In this document: in pieces, positions 8,998-17,878 of the stretch
Numbering within the stretch: position 1 is the first letter of the stretch
How the letters are laid out: each line of letters begins with the position of its first letter
Assembly: GCA_910585535.1 (NCBI GenBank)
Contig: CAJUFK010000004.1
Coordinates: forward strand, 13,945-77,944
Source: an uncultured Angelakisella sp.
GTDB lineage: Bacteria > Bacillota > Clostridia > Oscillospirales > Ruminococcaceae
Length of the DNA: 64,000 bases
Direction of reading: 5' to 3'
Program-made: the position numbers and the translations under genes
The notes under the pieces: model-generated
Seen by the model: only the letters and a program-made list of their open reading frames with translations
Told to the model about the DNA's origin: nothing
Database searches by the model: none

Positions 8998-10064
8998 TGA
9001 AATATATCGATTTTGATTTTTACCGCGGCAAGCGGGTTTTTATCACCGGGCATACCGGCTTCAAGGGGAGCTGGCTCTGCCGGATTTTGGTGCAGGCCGG
9101 GGCTGTTGTCACCGGTTACAGCATGGAACCACCCACAAACCCCAACCTCTTTTCGCTGTCCGGCTTGGAGGGAAAAATGACCTCGGTTATCGGGGATATC
9201 CGGGACTTTTCGGCCCTGAAGGCGGCGTTTGACGCGGCACAGCCGGAGATCGTGCTGCACCTGGCCGCCCAGCCTATTGTTCGGGACAGCTACAAGGATC
9301 CCGTTTACACCTACGGAACCAATGTCATGGGTACGGTGAACATTCTGGAGTGTGTGCGACTGTCCGGTTGTGTGGTCAGTTTCCTGAATGTCACCACCGA
9401 CAAGGTGTACCAGAACAACGAGTGGGTATGGGGTTACCGGGAGGATGAGCCGCTGAACGGCTATGACCCCTATTCCAACTCCAAGTCCTGCTCCGAGTTG
9501 GTGACCCACAGCTACCGGCGGAGCTTCTTTCCGGAGGGAATGCCCGCCATCTCCACCGCCCGGGCGGGAAATGTCATTGGCGGCGGGGATTTCGCGGGCG
9601 ATCGCATCATCCCGGATTGTGTCCGGGCGGTGCAGGCGGGGAGAGCAGTCATTGTTCGCAATCCCCATTCAACCCGGCCCTATCAGCATGTCCTTGAGCC
9701 ATTGTTTGCCTATCTGATGATTGCCCAGCGGCAATATCAGGATCCGTCCTATGCCGGTTGGTACAATGTAGGTCCCGATGAATGTGATTGCGTCACCACC
9801 GGGGAACTGGTACGGCTTTTTTGTGAAAAATGGGGAGACAGAGCAGAATGGGTGGATAAGGCGGAGGCCAACGCGCCTCACGAGGCAAACTTCCTCAAGC
9901 TGGACTGCTCCAAGTTGAAGGCCGTCTTTGGCTGGCAGCCCCGCTGGCATATGGATGAGGTCATGGAGCTGACAGTGGCCTGGACCCGTATCTGGCTGGC
10001 AGGCGGAGACATCCCGGCAGAGATGGATCGGGAGATCCGATGGTATCTGGAGGGGATCGTATGA
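8997..10064 (+). CDS. rfbG: CDP-glucose 4,6-dehydratase
   Basis: This 355-residue extended SDR enzyme converts CDP-glucose to CDP-4-keto-6-deoxyglucose. It has the NAD-binding motif FITGHTGFKGSWL, the TTDKVY motif and the catalytic YSNSK (YxxxK). Conserved PYQHVLEPL follows, as in RfbG. ATG 8997 shares one base with the rfbF stop; ATG 8985 is an in-frame alternative. rfbF and rfbG together commit the locus to a CDP-linked 6-deoxy sugar. Confidence 0.94.
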   Translation: MKYIDFDFYRGKRVFITGHTGFKGSWLCRILVQAGAVVTGYSMEPPTNPNLFSLSGLEGKMTSVIGDIRDFSALKAAFDAAQPEIVLHLAAQPIVRDSYKDPVYTYGTNVMGTVNILECVRLSGCVVSFLNVTTDKVYQNNEWVWGYREDEPLNGYDPYSNSKSCSELVTHSYRRSFFPEGMPAISTARAGNVIGGGDFAGDRIIPDCVRAVQAGRAVIVRNPHSTRPYQHVLEPLFAYLMIAQRQYQDPSYAGWYNVGPDECDCVTTGELVRLFCEKWGDRAEWVDKAEANAPHEANFLKLDCSKLKAVFGWQPRWHMDEVMELTVAWTRIWLAGGDIPAEMDREIRWYLEGIV

Positions 10065-10993
10065 AAAATGTGGTGGTGACCGGAGCCAATGGCTTTGTGG
10101 GAAGCGCACTCTTGCGGGAGCTGACGGATCATGGTGTCAGGGTATATGCAGTGGTAAAGAGCCGGGAAGAGCCGGTGGAGTCTATCCGAGAACTGCCTGG
10201 CGTGGAGCTGGTTTACTGTGAGATGGATGTTCTGAATACCCTGCCGGAAAAAATCAAGGAAAAACCGGAGGTGTTCTACCACCTGGCCTGGGCGGGCTCC
10301 ACCGGCTCGGCCCGGGGAGATTATACTCTGCAATTTCAGAACGCCAAATGGACTCTGGATGCAGTGAAGATATCCAAGGAATTGGGCTGCAAACGGTTTG
10401 TAGGGGCGGGGACGCTGGCAGAGTTTGATGTGAACGCCTATTCGCCGTTGAACGGCTCCACCCCCAATGCGGTGAGCTGCTACGGGGTGGCAAAGATTGC
10501 CGCCCACCTGATGAGCAAGGCGGAGTGCAACGCACAAGGTGTAGAACATCTGTGGGCCTATCTTTCCAATACCTATGGGGTGGGGAACTATACCTCCAAT
10601 TTTATCAACTTTGCAGCAAAAAGAATGCTTACCGGGCAGCCGGCGGATTTCACTTCCGGAGAACAGCCCTATGACTTTGTCTATGTTAGCGATATTGCCC
10701 AGGGGCTATACTGCATCGGGGAGAAAGGCCGGGCAAATTACGCCTACTATATCGGCAGCACAAAACCCGTGAAGTTAAAGGAATTTATCTGTACGCTTCG
10801 GGATGAAATTGACCCCGGCATCTCGCTGAATCTGGGGGCGGTTCCCTTCAACGGGATCCAGCAACCCGCCAGTGTCTTCGATTGCACGCAGCTGGTGGAG
10901 GACACCGGGTATCAACCCCGGGTATCTTTTTCCGAGGGGATCCGAATCACAGTAAAATGGCTTCGGGAGCAGATCAAAGAGGGACGGATATGA
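10061..10993 (+). CDS. NAD(P)-dependent epimerase/reductase, probable CDP-4-keto-6-deoxyhexose reductase
   Basis: This 310-residue SDR protein has the cofactor motif VTGANGFVGS near the N-terminus and a catalytic YGVAK. By position it should reduce the 4-keto group of the CDP sugar made by RfbG, like RfbJ or CDP-6-deoxyhexose reductases. Which 4-epimer it makes cannot be read. The ATG overlaps the rfbG stop (ATGA), with GGAGGGG just upstream. Confidence 0.8.
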   Translation: MKNVVVTGANGFVGSALLRELTDHGVRVYAVVKSREEPVESIRELPGVELVYCEMDVLNTLPEKIKEKPEVFYHLAWAGSTGSARGDYTLQFQNAKWTLDAVKISKELGCKRFVGAGTLAEFDVNAYSPLNGSTPNAVSCYGVAKIAAHLMSKAECNAQGVEHLWAYLSNTYGVGNYTSNFINFAAKRMLTGQPADFTSGEQPYDFVYVSDIAQGLYCIGEKGRANYAYYIGSTKPVKLKEFICTLRDEIDPGISLNLGAVPFNGIQQPASVFDCTQLVEDTGYQPRVSFSEGIRITVKWLREQIKEGRI

Positions 10994-11565
10994 TACAGAA
11001 ATTTGAATTTCATCCAACGGAGATAGCGGGACTTATCCGGGTCACACCTTTTAACGCTGAGGATATCCGGGGGTGTTTCACCAAGGACTACTCCAAAGAG
11101 GTATTCGAGTCCAACGGTATCCGGCACAACCTGGCGGAGGTCTTTTACACCACCAGCCATAAGGGAGTCATCCGCGCCCTGCACTTCCAGCGTGAAAAGC
11201 AGCAGCCCAAGCTGGTGCGGTGTATTTGCGGCCATGTCTGGGATGTGGTGGTAGATCTGAGGAAGGACAGCGCTACCTTTAAGCAATGGCAGGCTTTCGA
11301 TTTGATAGGGGAGCAGCACAATGAAATACTCGTGCCTGCAGGATGCGCCCACGGATACCTTGTACTGGAGGAATCTATTGTCTCCTACAAGTGCGGGGAA
11401 AAATTTTACGGGGAATATGATGACGGCATCCTGTGGGATGACCCGGATATCGGCGTTGTTTGGCCTCTGGGGCTGGTAGGCGGCCGGGAGGGGGTGATTC
11501 TGGCGGAGAAGGACAAAAAGCTCCAGTCCTTCGGGGAATTTATGGAGCGGTACGGAGGATTTTGA
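10990..11565 (+). CDS. Cupin sugar epimerase, RmlC-like (3- or 3,5-epimerase of a 4-keto-6-deoxy sugar)
   Basis: The 191-residue protein has the RmlC fold signature: FTKDYSKEVF, then IRALHFQ with the catalytic-type His, then CGHVWDVVVDLR. It starts inside the stop of the reductase gene (ATGA overlap). No dTDP-rhamnose genes (RmlA, B or D) accompany it, so its substrate is more likely the CDP-4-keto-6-deoxyglucose made by RfbF/RfbG. In that role it would invert C3, or C3 and C5, before reduction. The family call is solid; the substrate is inferred. Confidence 0.85.
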   Translation: MIQKFEFHPTEIAGLIRVTPFNAEDIRGCFTKDYSKEVFESNGIRHNLAEVFYTTSHKGVIRALHFQREKQQPKLVRCICGHVWDVVVDLRKDSATFKQWQAFDLIGEQHNEILVPAGCAHGYLVLEESIVSYKCGEKFYGEYDDGILWDDPDIGVVWPLGLVGGREGVILAEKDKKLQSFGEFMERYGGF

Positions 11566-11566
11566 A

Positions 11567-12694
11567 ATGAAGGCTGATCCCTCACGGAACGGTTGGATTG
11601 AAATTCTTCGCTTCCTATTCGCCTGTGCCATTGTTGGCATCCATATGAGCGGGTATTACGCAGAACAAGGTCATTACTTTCACAGCGGCTATATTGTAAT
11701 AGATGCCTTTTTTGTCTTGACCGGGCTTCTGGCGATGATCTCCCTCCGGCGTTCTTATTGCTTCACCCCAGAGCTTACACCGTTGCAGCGGCTGCTGACC
11801 CTCCTAAAGAAAAAATGGCTGAAGGTTTACCCTCTCTACCTACTTTCCTTTGTGATTCTTTTCCTGTTCCAGGAGACGATGGAATATCACAATAACTTAT
11901 ATGGTATGCTTAACGGGTTTGCCGCTGCCACAGGAGAGTTGCTGGGGGTCGCCGTTCTTGGTCTGGGGGGCGGCATAGCCACAAAGGGTGCTTTATATTA
12001 TAACCTTCCGGGATGGTATTTTTCGGCTATGTTGATTGGGCTGGCCGTTGTGCTGTTTCTTGCAATCTGGCTGAAGGATTTGTTTCTGCCGCTTATCGCA
12101 CCAGGGGTGGCCGTGTTGCTTTATGGGTATCTCCATCTCAAAGTGGGTCACCTGCAAATCTGGGAGATTTTGGGAGATCGCTACCTGTTTCCTCTTTGGC
12201 GGGCTATCGCCGGTCTTTGCCTGGGAGCTTTCGCCAGCCTACTGTATGACAGTCTGTGCACAGTGCGTTTGCGCTGGGCCGGCAGAGTGCTTCGCAGTGG
12301 GGCAGAGCTGCTGATGGCAGCTTGGATCTTATGGTACGCTTTCCGCCCTTGGGCGCAGTGGGGCGTGGTTGATTTTTCGGTTCCCTTTGCCGCTGCGCTC
12401 CTTTTTCCAATGCTGCTCAGCCATTCCCGGGTTTCCGGGAAGATGGGGGACAGTGTCCCCCATAAAGCTGCCTGCTGGCTGGGATATATCAGTTTGCCCT
12501 TATGGCTGAACCATTATCTTGTGATACAGGTTTTCCGTATCCTTCAGCTCCAGGGTGGTATTTGGACGATGTACTTTTCCATCCTTGCCATTTCGGTTGC
12601 AGTAGCGGTAATGGTACAAACAATAAGCACGATCTTGCAAAAGGTGTGCGCTTACCTGTGGCGGAAAGGCAAAAATCTTTTGATTGAGAGTTGA
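11567..12694 (+). CDS. Acyltransferase family 3 membrane protein (O-acetyltransferase)
   Basis: This 375-residue polytopic protein starts with RNGWIEILRFLFACAIVGIH, the usual first helix of acyltransferase-3 proteins; the His at its end is the conserved catalytic-type residue. About ten hydrophobic segments follow. It probably O-acetylates the polysaccharide or its precursor at the membrane. GGAGGA lies upstream of ATG 11567, one base after the epimerase stop. Confidence 0.88.
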   Translation: MKADPSRNGWIEILRFLFACAIVGIHMSGYYAEQGHYFHSGYIVIDAFFVLTGLLAMISLRRSYCFTPELTPLQRLLTLLKKKWLKVYPLYLLSFVILFLFQETMEYHNNLYGMLNGFAAATGELLGVAVLGLGGGIATKGALYYNLPGWYFSAMLIGLAVVLFLAIWLKDLFLPLIAPGVAVLLYGYLHLKVGHLQIWEILGDRYLFPLWRAIAGLCLGAFASLLYDSLCTVRLRWAGRVLRSGAELLMAAWILWYAFRPWAQWGVVDFSVPFAAALLFPMLLSHSRVSGKMGDSVPHKAACWLGYISLPLWLNHYLVIQVFRILQLQGGIWTMYFSILAISVAVAVMVQTISTILQKVCAYLWRKGKNLLIES

Positions 12695-12700
12695 AAAAAG

Positions 12701-13846
12701 ATGGACACTTTAATTGTGGGCTGCGGCCTGACTGGCGCAGTTATTGCCCGGCATCTTGCGGAACAGGGGAAACGGGTGGAAGTCTGGGAGCGACGGGATC
12801 ATATTGGCGGGAATATGTACGACTATGTGGATAATAACGGTATTCGGGTGCATCGATATGGCCCCCATGTCTTCCACACTTATGGGGAGAACCTGAAGGA
12901 TTATATGCTTCGCTATGGGCAGTGGGTTCCCTTCTTCATCACCTGCCGGGTAGAAATGCTGGGGAAAGTGACCCCTTCCCCCTTCAACTACCAAACCATT
13001 GACGACTACTATTCCCCGCAAAAAGCTGCCGCATTGAAGGCCACACTAAAACAAGCCTATCCGGGACGGGACAAGGCCACTATTGTGGAGCTGCTGGAAA
13101 GCAGCGACCCGTTGATTAAAGAATATGCAGATTTTCTCTTTGCGAAGGACTATTCCCTTTACACGGCAAAGCAGTGGGGCATCTCCCCGGCGGAAATTGA
13201 CCCTAGCGTACTGAGGCGGGTTCCGGTGCTGTTTTCCTACAAAGATGGTTACTTTGATGATACCTGGCAGATGGTTCCGGTGGATGGCTACACCGCCTGG
13301 TTTTTCAAGCTGCTGGATTATCCCAATATCACCGTGCGATTAAATGTGGAGGCGTTGGATCACATAAAGATCGCCGGAGACAAAATCCTGTTGGATGGTG
13401 TTCCCTTTGCAGGTCAAGTGATTTACACCGGTGCAGTGGACGAGCTGCTGGGGAAAAAATATGGAGCACTGCCCTACCGCAGTCTACGCTTTGAATGGCG
13501 AACCGGGGAGGGGGAGCATTGCCTGGCGGCCCCGCTGGTGGCCTACCCGGAGGCGGAAGGTTATACCCGTATTACCGAGTACAGCCATTTCCCGCAGAAG
13601 CAGCGGCAAAAACAAACCAGCCTGGCCTATGAATACCCCCTGCCTTATCAGGAGGGGAGCAAGGCTGAGCCATACTATCCGATTTTGACAGAGGAGAGTA
13701 AAGAACGGCACGAGCGGTATCTCCATGAATTGCGGCGGATCAGGAATCTTACCTGCTGCGGCCGGCTGGCGGATTTCAAGTACTATAATATGGATCAGGC
13801 ATTAGCGCGGGCATTGGCATGTAGTGAAGAAGAATTAGAGGGATGA
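12701..13846 (+). CDS. glf: UDP-galactopyranose mutase, copy 1 (divergent)
   Basis: This 381-residue flavoprotein isomerises UDP-galactopyranose to UDP-galactofuranose, the donor for the three GlfT2-like enzymes. The FAD motif VGCGLTGAVIA is at the N-terminus, followed by RRDHIGGNMYD, RYGPHVFHT, KQWG and PYRSLRFE. The usual TGPIDE region reads TGAVDE here, and the substrate loop (SPFNYQTIDDYY) differs from copy 2. It directly abuts copy 2. Confidence 0.9.
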   Translation: MDTLIVGCGLTGAVIARHLAEQGKRVEVWERRDHIGGNMYDYVDNNGIRVHRYGPHVFHTYGENLKDYMLRYGQWVPFFITCRVEMLGKVTPSPFNYQTIDDYYSPQKAAALKATLKQAYPGRDKATIVELLESSDPLIKEYADFLFAKDYSLYTAKQWGISPAEIDPSVLRRVPVLFSYKDGYFDDTWQMVPVDGYTAWFFKLLDYPNITVRLNVEALDHIKIAGDKILLDGVPFAGQVIYTGAVDELLGKKYGALPYRSLRFEWRTGEGEHCLAAPLVAYPEAEGYTRITEYSHFPQKQRQKQTSLAYEYPLPYQEGSKAEPYYPILTEESKERHERYLHELRRIRNLTCCGRLADFKYYNMDQALARALACSEEELEG

Positions 13847-13903
13847 GTGCGGAGAAAAGATAACCGAAGTGGTACGGATTTTTCATCGAAAGAGGTGCAG
13901 GGC

Positions 13904-15073
13904 TTGTCAAAAGAAAAAGGCAGGGAAACACTTTCTGTTTCAAAAGCGGCAGCTTCCGCCATTCTCTGCAATCATTATGACTATTTGATTGTTGGCAGCG
14001 GCCTTTATGGCTTGACTTTTGCCCGGGAAATGACCGACCATGGCAAAACATGCCTGGTGATAGACAAGCGTCCAGATCCCGGCGGAAATGTTTTTTGCGA
14101 AATGGTGGATGGCATCACTGTCCATCGATACGGCGCACATATTTTTCATACAAATAATAAAACCGTGTGGGACTATGTATGCCGCTTTGCAAAATTTCTG
14201 CCATATACTCATAAGGTCATAGCAAAAAACGGAAACGGGATTTACAGCCTGCCCTTTAATATGTACACATTTTATCAAATGTGGGGCGTTGATTCGCCGG
14301 AAGAAGCGAAAAAAAAGATTTCCGAACAAAGTAGCTGCGCCGGGTTGATAAAAAACCTAGAAGACCAGGCGATATCACTTGTGGGATATGATGTCTATGA
14401 AAAACTTGTAAAGTATTATACCCAAAAGCAATGGGGAAAAAGCTGCAAGGATCTCCCCGCCTCCATTATAAAACGCATTCCGCTTCGTTTTGAATATGAT
14501 GACCGCTATTTTACAGATCGATATCAGGGAATTCCTGATGGCGGTTATAACGCACTTGTAGAAAATATGCTTTCCGGCATTCCGATTATTACAAGAATAA
14601 GTTATCAGCAACTCATCAAAAAATATCCCAATATTGCGAAAAGAATCGTTTATACCGGCCCTATCGATGAATTTTTTCACTACGAACTGGGGAAATTGGA
14701 ATACAGGAGCCTACGCTTCGAAACATTTCTTCTCAACCAGCCGGACTTTCAGGGCTATTCCGTTGTAAATTATTGTGATGCGGAAACGCCATTTACGCGC
14801 ATTATCGAACACAAGCACTTTACCGATGTAAAGGCGAAAAAGACAGTTATCACCTATGAATATCCGGAGGCATGGAAGCCGGGGAAAGATGCTTATTATC
14901 CAATAAACGATAATCACAACAGTTCCTTGTATCAGCAGTATTTAGAGCTTGCCGCAAAGCGCCCTGAGGTTATTTTCGGAGGCCGGTTAGGAGCGTACAA
15001 ATACTACAATATGGATGAAGCTGTTGCCGCCGCAATAGAAGCAGCCTCAAAAGAGCGAAAGGAAAACTCATAA
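13904..15073 (+). CDS. glf: UDP-galactopyranose mutase, copy 2
   Basis: This 389-residue protein carries all standard UGM motifs: YDYLIVGSGLYGL, RPDPGGNVF, RYGAHIFHT, LPFNMYTF, KQWG, YTGPIDEFF and YRSLRFE. The frame is open from GTG 13847, but TTG 13904 has AGAGGTG six bases upstream and is the better start. Even so, about 23 residues precede the usual MYDYLIVG beginning. Its codon use is AT-richer than copy 1, so the two are not a recent duplication. Confidence 0.92.
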   Translation: MSKEKGRETLSVSKAAASAILCNHYDYLIVGSGLYGLTFAREMTDHGKTCLVIDKRPDPGGNVFCEMVDGITVHRYGAHIFHTNNKTVWDYVCRFAKFLPYTHKVIAKNGNGIYSLPFNMYTFYQMWGVDSPEEAKKKISEQSSCAGLIKNLEDQAISLVGYDVYEKLVKYYTQKQWGKSCKDLPASIIKRIPLRFEYDDRYFTDRYQGIPDGGYNALVENMLSGIPIITRISYQQLIKKYPNIAKRIVYTGPIDEFFHYELGKLEYRSLRFETFLLNQPDFQGYSVVNYCDAETPFTRIIEHKHFTDVKAKKTVITYEYPEAWKPGKDAYYPINDNHNSSLYQQYLELAAKRPEVIFGGRLGAYKYYNMDEAVAAAIEAASKERKENS

Positions 15074-15253
15074 GAATTATAAATTCAGTTCGCCCAAATG
15101 TGGATTTTGCCGCCATTTCCATCCTCATCAATGACGGTACCCTGGATTCCTTCAATATCATTTTCATTGCCGATGAGTTGGAGTCAAAAAACTTCAATGC
15201 TGTAAATGTCATGTGAAAAATAAATTATATTATTATAAAAAAGTAGTAAAACA
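15074..15253. other. Intergenic stretch with a possible gene remnant
   Basis: After the second glf there are 180 bases without a convincing gene. A + frame is open to TGA at about 15216 and encodes a protein-like stretch (FAAISILINDGTLDSFN), but it has no start or ribosome site of its own. The last 40 bases are very AT-rich, with ATTATATTATTATAAAA, and could hold the promoter for the next gene. I do not recognise the fragment. Confidence 0.4.
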
Positions 15254-16657
15254 ATGATCCGAAAAAACCAACCTATCCTAAACTTTCTAAACATAGCCAG
15301 TGACTTTATCCTTATTACTTTATCATATCCAATGGCCATGTACACCCGCCTGGAGCTGCTAGGCGGACACAGCCAGATGCCTCTTCTTTCCCCGCCTTAC
15401 TATTTCATGGCCGGATGCTGCGCCATCCTCACCGTTTTTGTCTACTATATCCTGGGGTTGTACGGTTCTCAACGCCTGAAGCAAAGCACAGGAGAGCTTT
15501 TTCAGGTTCCGCTGGTAAACGGCATTGTCACCTTAGTGGCCATGTCCCTCCTGTACCTTACCCGAATCATGGAGTTCCCACGCTTGGCAGTGGCCCTCTT
15601 CTGGCTCTTCTCCAGCCTGCTGGTCATCGCCAAGCGCACCCTCTGCTGGGGCCTCCTCCGCTATTACCGCAGCCAGGGATATAACCAAAAGTATGTTGTG
15701 GTTGTCGGCAACGGCCACCTGGCAAAGCAGTATCTGCAAAACATCCGGGAGAATCCCCAGATGGGGATTCTCTCCATCGGCTATGTCAGCAAAGCAGAGC
15801 GCCCGGAATTAGGCGAATGCCTTGGCAGCTACGAAGACCTGGAAAAGATCCTGGTTCGCCACAAACCGGACGAGCTTATCGTTGCCCTGGAACCCCACGA
15901 AACCCAATTCATGAAGCCAGTCTTAGCCGCAGCAGATAAAGAAGGGGTTCGCCTCAGTCTCATTCCCTTCTACAACGATTACATCCCCGCCCACCCCACC
16001 ATCGATGTCATCGGCCAAACCCGCCTTATCGATATGCGGGCCACCCCCCTGGATAATCTGGGCTGGGCCATTCTAAAACGAGCGATGGATATTGCTGGGT
16101 CCCTAATGTTGATTATCCTCACCAGCCCCATCATGCTAGCAACCGCGATTGGGGTAAGGCTAAGCAGTCCCGGTCCCATCCTTTTCCGCCAAGAACGGAT
16201 CGGCAAAAACAAAAAGCCCTTCACCATGCTGAAATTCCGCAGCATGAAGCAGAACGCAAAAGAGACCACCGCCTGGAGCACCAACAGCGACCCCAGAAAA
16301 ACGAAGTTTGGCAGCTTCATCCGCAAATACAGCATTGACGAACTGCCCCAGCTCTTCAATGTCCTGGCCGGGGACATGAGTTTGGTAGGCCCCCGCCCGG
16401 AGATCCTCTTCCATGTGCGCCACTTCAAGGAGGAAGTTCCCCTCTACCTGGTGCGCCAGCAGGTGCGCCCGGGGATGACCGGCTGGGCCCAGGTAAACGG
16501 CCTGCGGGGGGATACCAGCATCGAGGAGCGGGTGAAGTACGACATTTGGTACATCGAAAATTGGAGCCTGGAGCTGGACATCCGCATCCTGCTGAAAACC
16601 GCTTTCGGCGGGATGATCAACAACGAACAGCTGACAGAGGATAAACGCCATGAATGA
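15254..16657 (+). CDS. Undecaprenyl-phosphate sugar phosphotransferase (WbaP/EpsL type)
   Basis: This 467-residue enzyme starts polymer synthesis by moving a hexose-1-phosphate onto undecaprenyl phosphate. Four or five N-terminal membrane helices (about residues 10-130) are followed by a Rossmann-like region (VVVVGNGHLAKQYL) and the C-terminal transferase domain with KRAMDIAGS, FRQERIGKN, FTMLKFRSM, SIDELPQL and MSLVGPRPE. The length and layout are those of full-size enzymes of the family. It begins a short second block of the locus and overlaps the next gene by 8 bases. Confidence 0.95.
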   Translation: MIRKNQPILNFLNIASDFILITLSYPMAMYTRLELLGGHSQMPLLSPPYYFMAGCCAILTVFVYYILGLYGSQRLKQSTGELFQVPLVNGIVTLVAMSLLYLTRIMEFPRLAVALFWLFSSLLVIAKRTLCWGLLRYYRSQGYNQKYVVVVGNGHLAKQYLQNIRENPQMGILSIGYVSKAERPELGECLGSYEDLEKILVRHKPDELIVALEPHETQFMKPVLAAADKEGVRLSLIPFYNDYIPAHPTIDVIGQTRLIDMRATPLDNLGWAILKRAMDIAGSLMLIILTSPIMLATAIGVRLSSPGPILFRQERIGKNKKPFTMLKFRSMKQNAKETTAWSTNSDPRKTKFGSFIRKYSIDELPQLFNVLAGDMSLVGPRPEILFHVRHFKEEVPLYLVRQQVRPGMTGWAQVNGLRGDTSIEERVKYDIWYIENWSLELDIRILLKTAFGGMINNEQLTEDKRHE

Positions 16658-17729
16658 GCCCATCCGAGTGGCCCAGGTCCTGAACCGCATGGACAGCGGC
16701 GGGATCGAATCGGTGGTGATGAATTATTACCGCCATATTGATAGAAAAAAGATTCAATTTGATTTTTATTTTACTCAAAATAGTTCCTTCCCTCAGAGGG
16801 AAGAATTGGAGCAGCTGGGGGCGAGGATCTACCTGATACCGCCATATAGCAAACCGCTAAAATATCATAAAGTCCTCTATCAAGCCTTCCGAGAAAGAAA
16901 GTATAGGATCGTTCACGCCCATCTCAGTACCATGTCAGTCTTCGCCCTTTTTGCGGCGTGGAGGGCCAGAGTACCAGTGCGGATCTGCCATAACCACACC
17001 ACCGCCTATTGGGGAGAGGGGGCAAAAACGCTCCTGAAGTACATACTCCGCCCCTGGAACAAGCTGTTTGCCACCGACTATTTTGCCTGCGGAGAAACCG
17101 CGGGGCGCTGGATGTATGGGGACCACTGCTTTGATCAAGGGAAAGTCACCGTGATGCCTAACGCCATTGATACCCAAAGGTTTGCCTTTGACGCGGAGGT
17201 CAGAAAGCGGCTGAGAGATGAGCTGAAGATTCCCCAAGATGCCTTTGTTATTGGCCATGTGGGACGCTTCATGTATCAGAAGAACCACGGCTTTTTGATA
17301 GATATTTTCGCAGAGGTGCTGAAAAAGAAACCGGAAGCAATCCTCCTTTTAATCGGGGAAGGAGAGCTAATGGAAAACATCCAGGCCAAGGTCAAAGCAA
17401 AGGGTATCAGCGACAATGTCGTTTTTACCGGAGCCCGCAAGGATGTAAACCAGCTTTACAGTGTGATGGATGTATTCTGTCTCCCCAGCTTCTACGAGGG
17501 AATGCCGGTGGTCGCCTGGGAAGCCCAGGCAAATGGATTGCCCTGTGTTTTTTCGGATAAGGTCACACAGGAGGTCATTTGTGGTAAAGGTTGTTATTCT
17601 CTGAAATTAAGGCAAAGTACGAGTGATTGGGCAGAAGCATTATCTACCGTAAAAAACCGGAATGTCTGCACAATACCGGACATCCATAAATCCGCAGTTT
17701 GGCTAACGGATTTTTACAGTGGAAGGTAA
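16650..17729 (+). CDS. Family 4 (GT-B) glycosyltransferase, EpsF-like
   Basis: The 359-residue enzyme opens with IRVAQVLNRMDSGGIESVVMNYYRHI, which is typical of EpsF-type transferases. The C-terminal half has GHVGRFMYQKNH and the donor-binding EGMPVVAWEA (E-x7-E). It probably adds an early sugar after the WbaP-type initiation, as the two overlap by 8 bases. The end of the protein is a little short of the usual 370-380 residues. Confidence 0.92.
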   Translation: MNEPIRVAQVLNRMDSGGIESVVMNYYRHIDRKKIQFDFYFTQNSSFPQREELEQLGARIYLIPPYSKPLKYHKVLYQAFRERKYRIVHAHLSTMSVFALFAAWRARVPVRICHNHTTAYWGEGAKTLLKYILRPWNKLFATDYFACGETAGRWMYGDHCFDQGKVTVMPNAIDTQRFAFDAEVRKRLRDELKIPQDAFVIGHVGRFMYQKNHGFLIDIFAEVLKKKPEAILLLIGEGELMENIQAKVKAKGISDNVVFTGARKDVNQLYSVMDVFCLPSFYEGMPVVAWEAQANGLPCVFSDKVTQEVICGKGCYSLKLRQSTSDWAEALSTVKNRNVCTIPDIHKSAVWLTDFYSGR

Positions 17730-17740
17730 GGGAGATTGTT

Positions 17741-17791
17741 ATGAGCGGTAAAAAAGTACTTACGAGACTGTTGCAAGAAAATCCATATTAA
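17741..17791 (+). other. 16-codon open frame, possible truncated next gene of the locus
   Basis: Eleven bases after the GT4 stop, an AAGGGAGA ribosome site precedes ATG 17741, which opens a frame of only 16 codons (MSGKKVLTRLLQENPY). The strong initiation signal with almost no product suggests the 5' end of a gene whose rest was lost where the polysaccharide locus meets the mobile-element genes. From 17792 to 17878 the sequence is AT-rich with no gene. Confidence 0.35.
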
Positions 17792-17878
17792 CTGTGAAAA
17801 AAATTTCAAATAGGTTATACAAAAACATCAGAGCCGGTAAAGATTAAAAAGGGAAAATTAAAAGCACATAATACGTTG

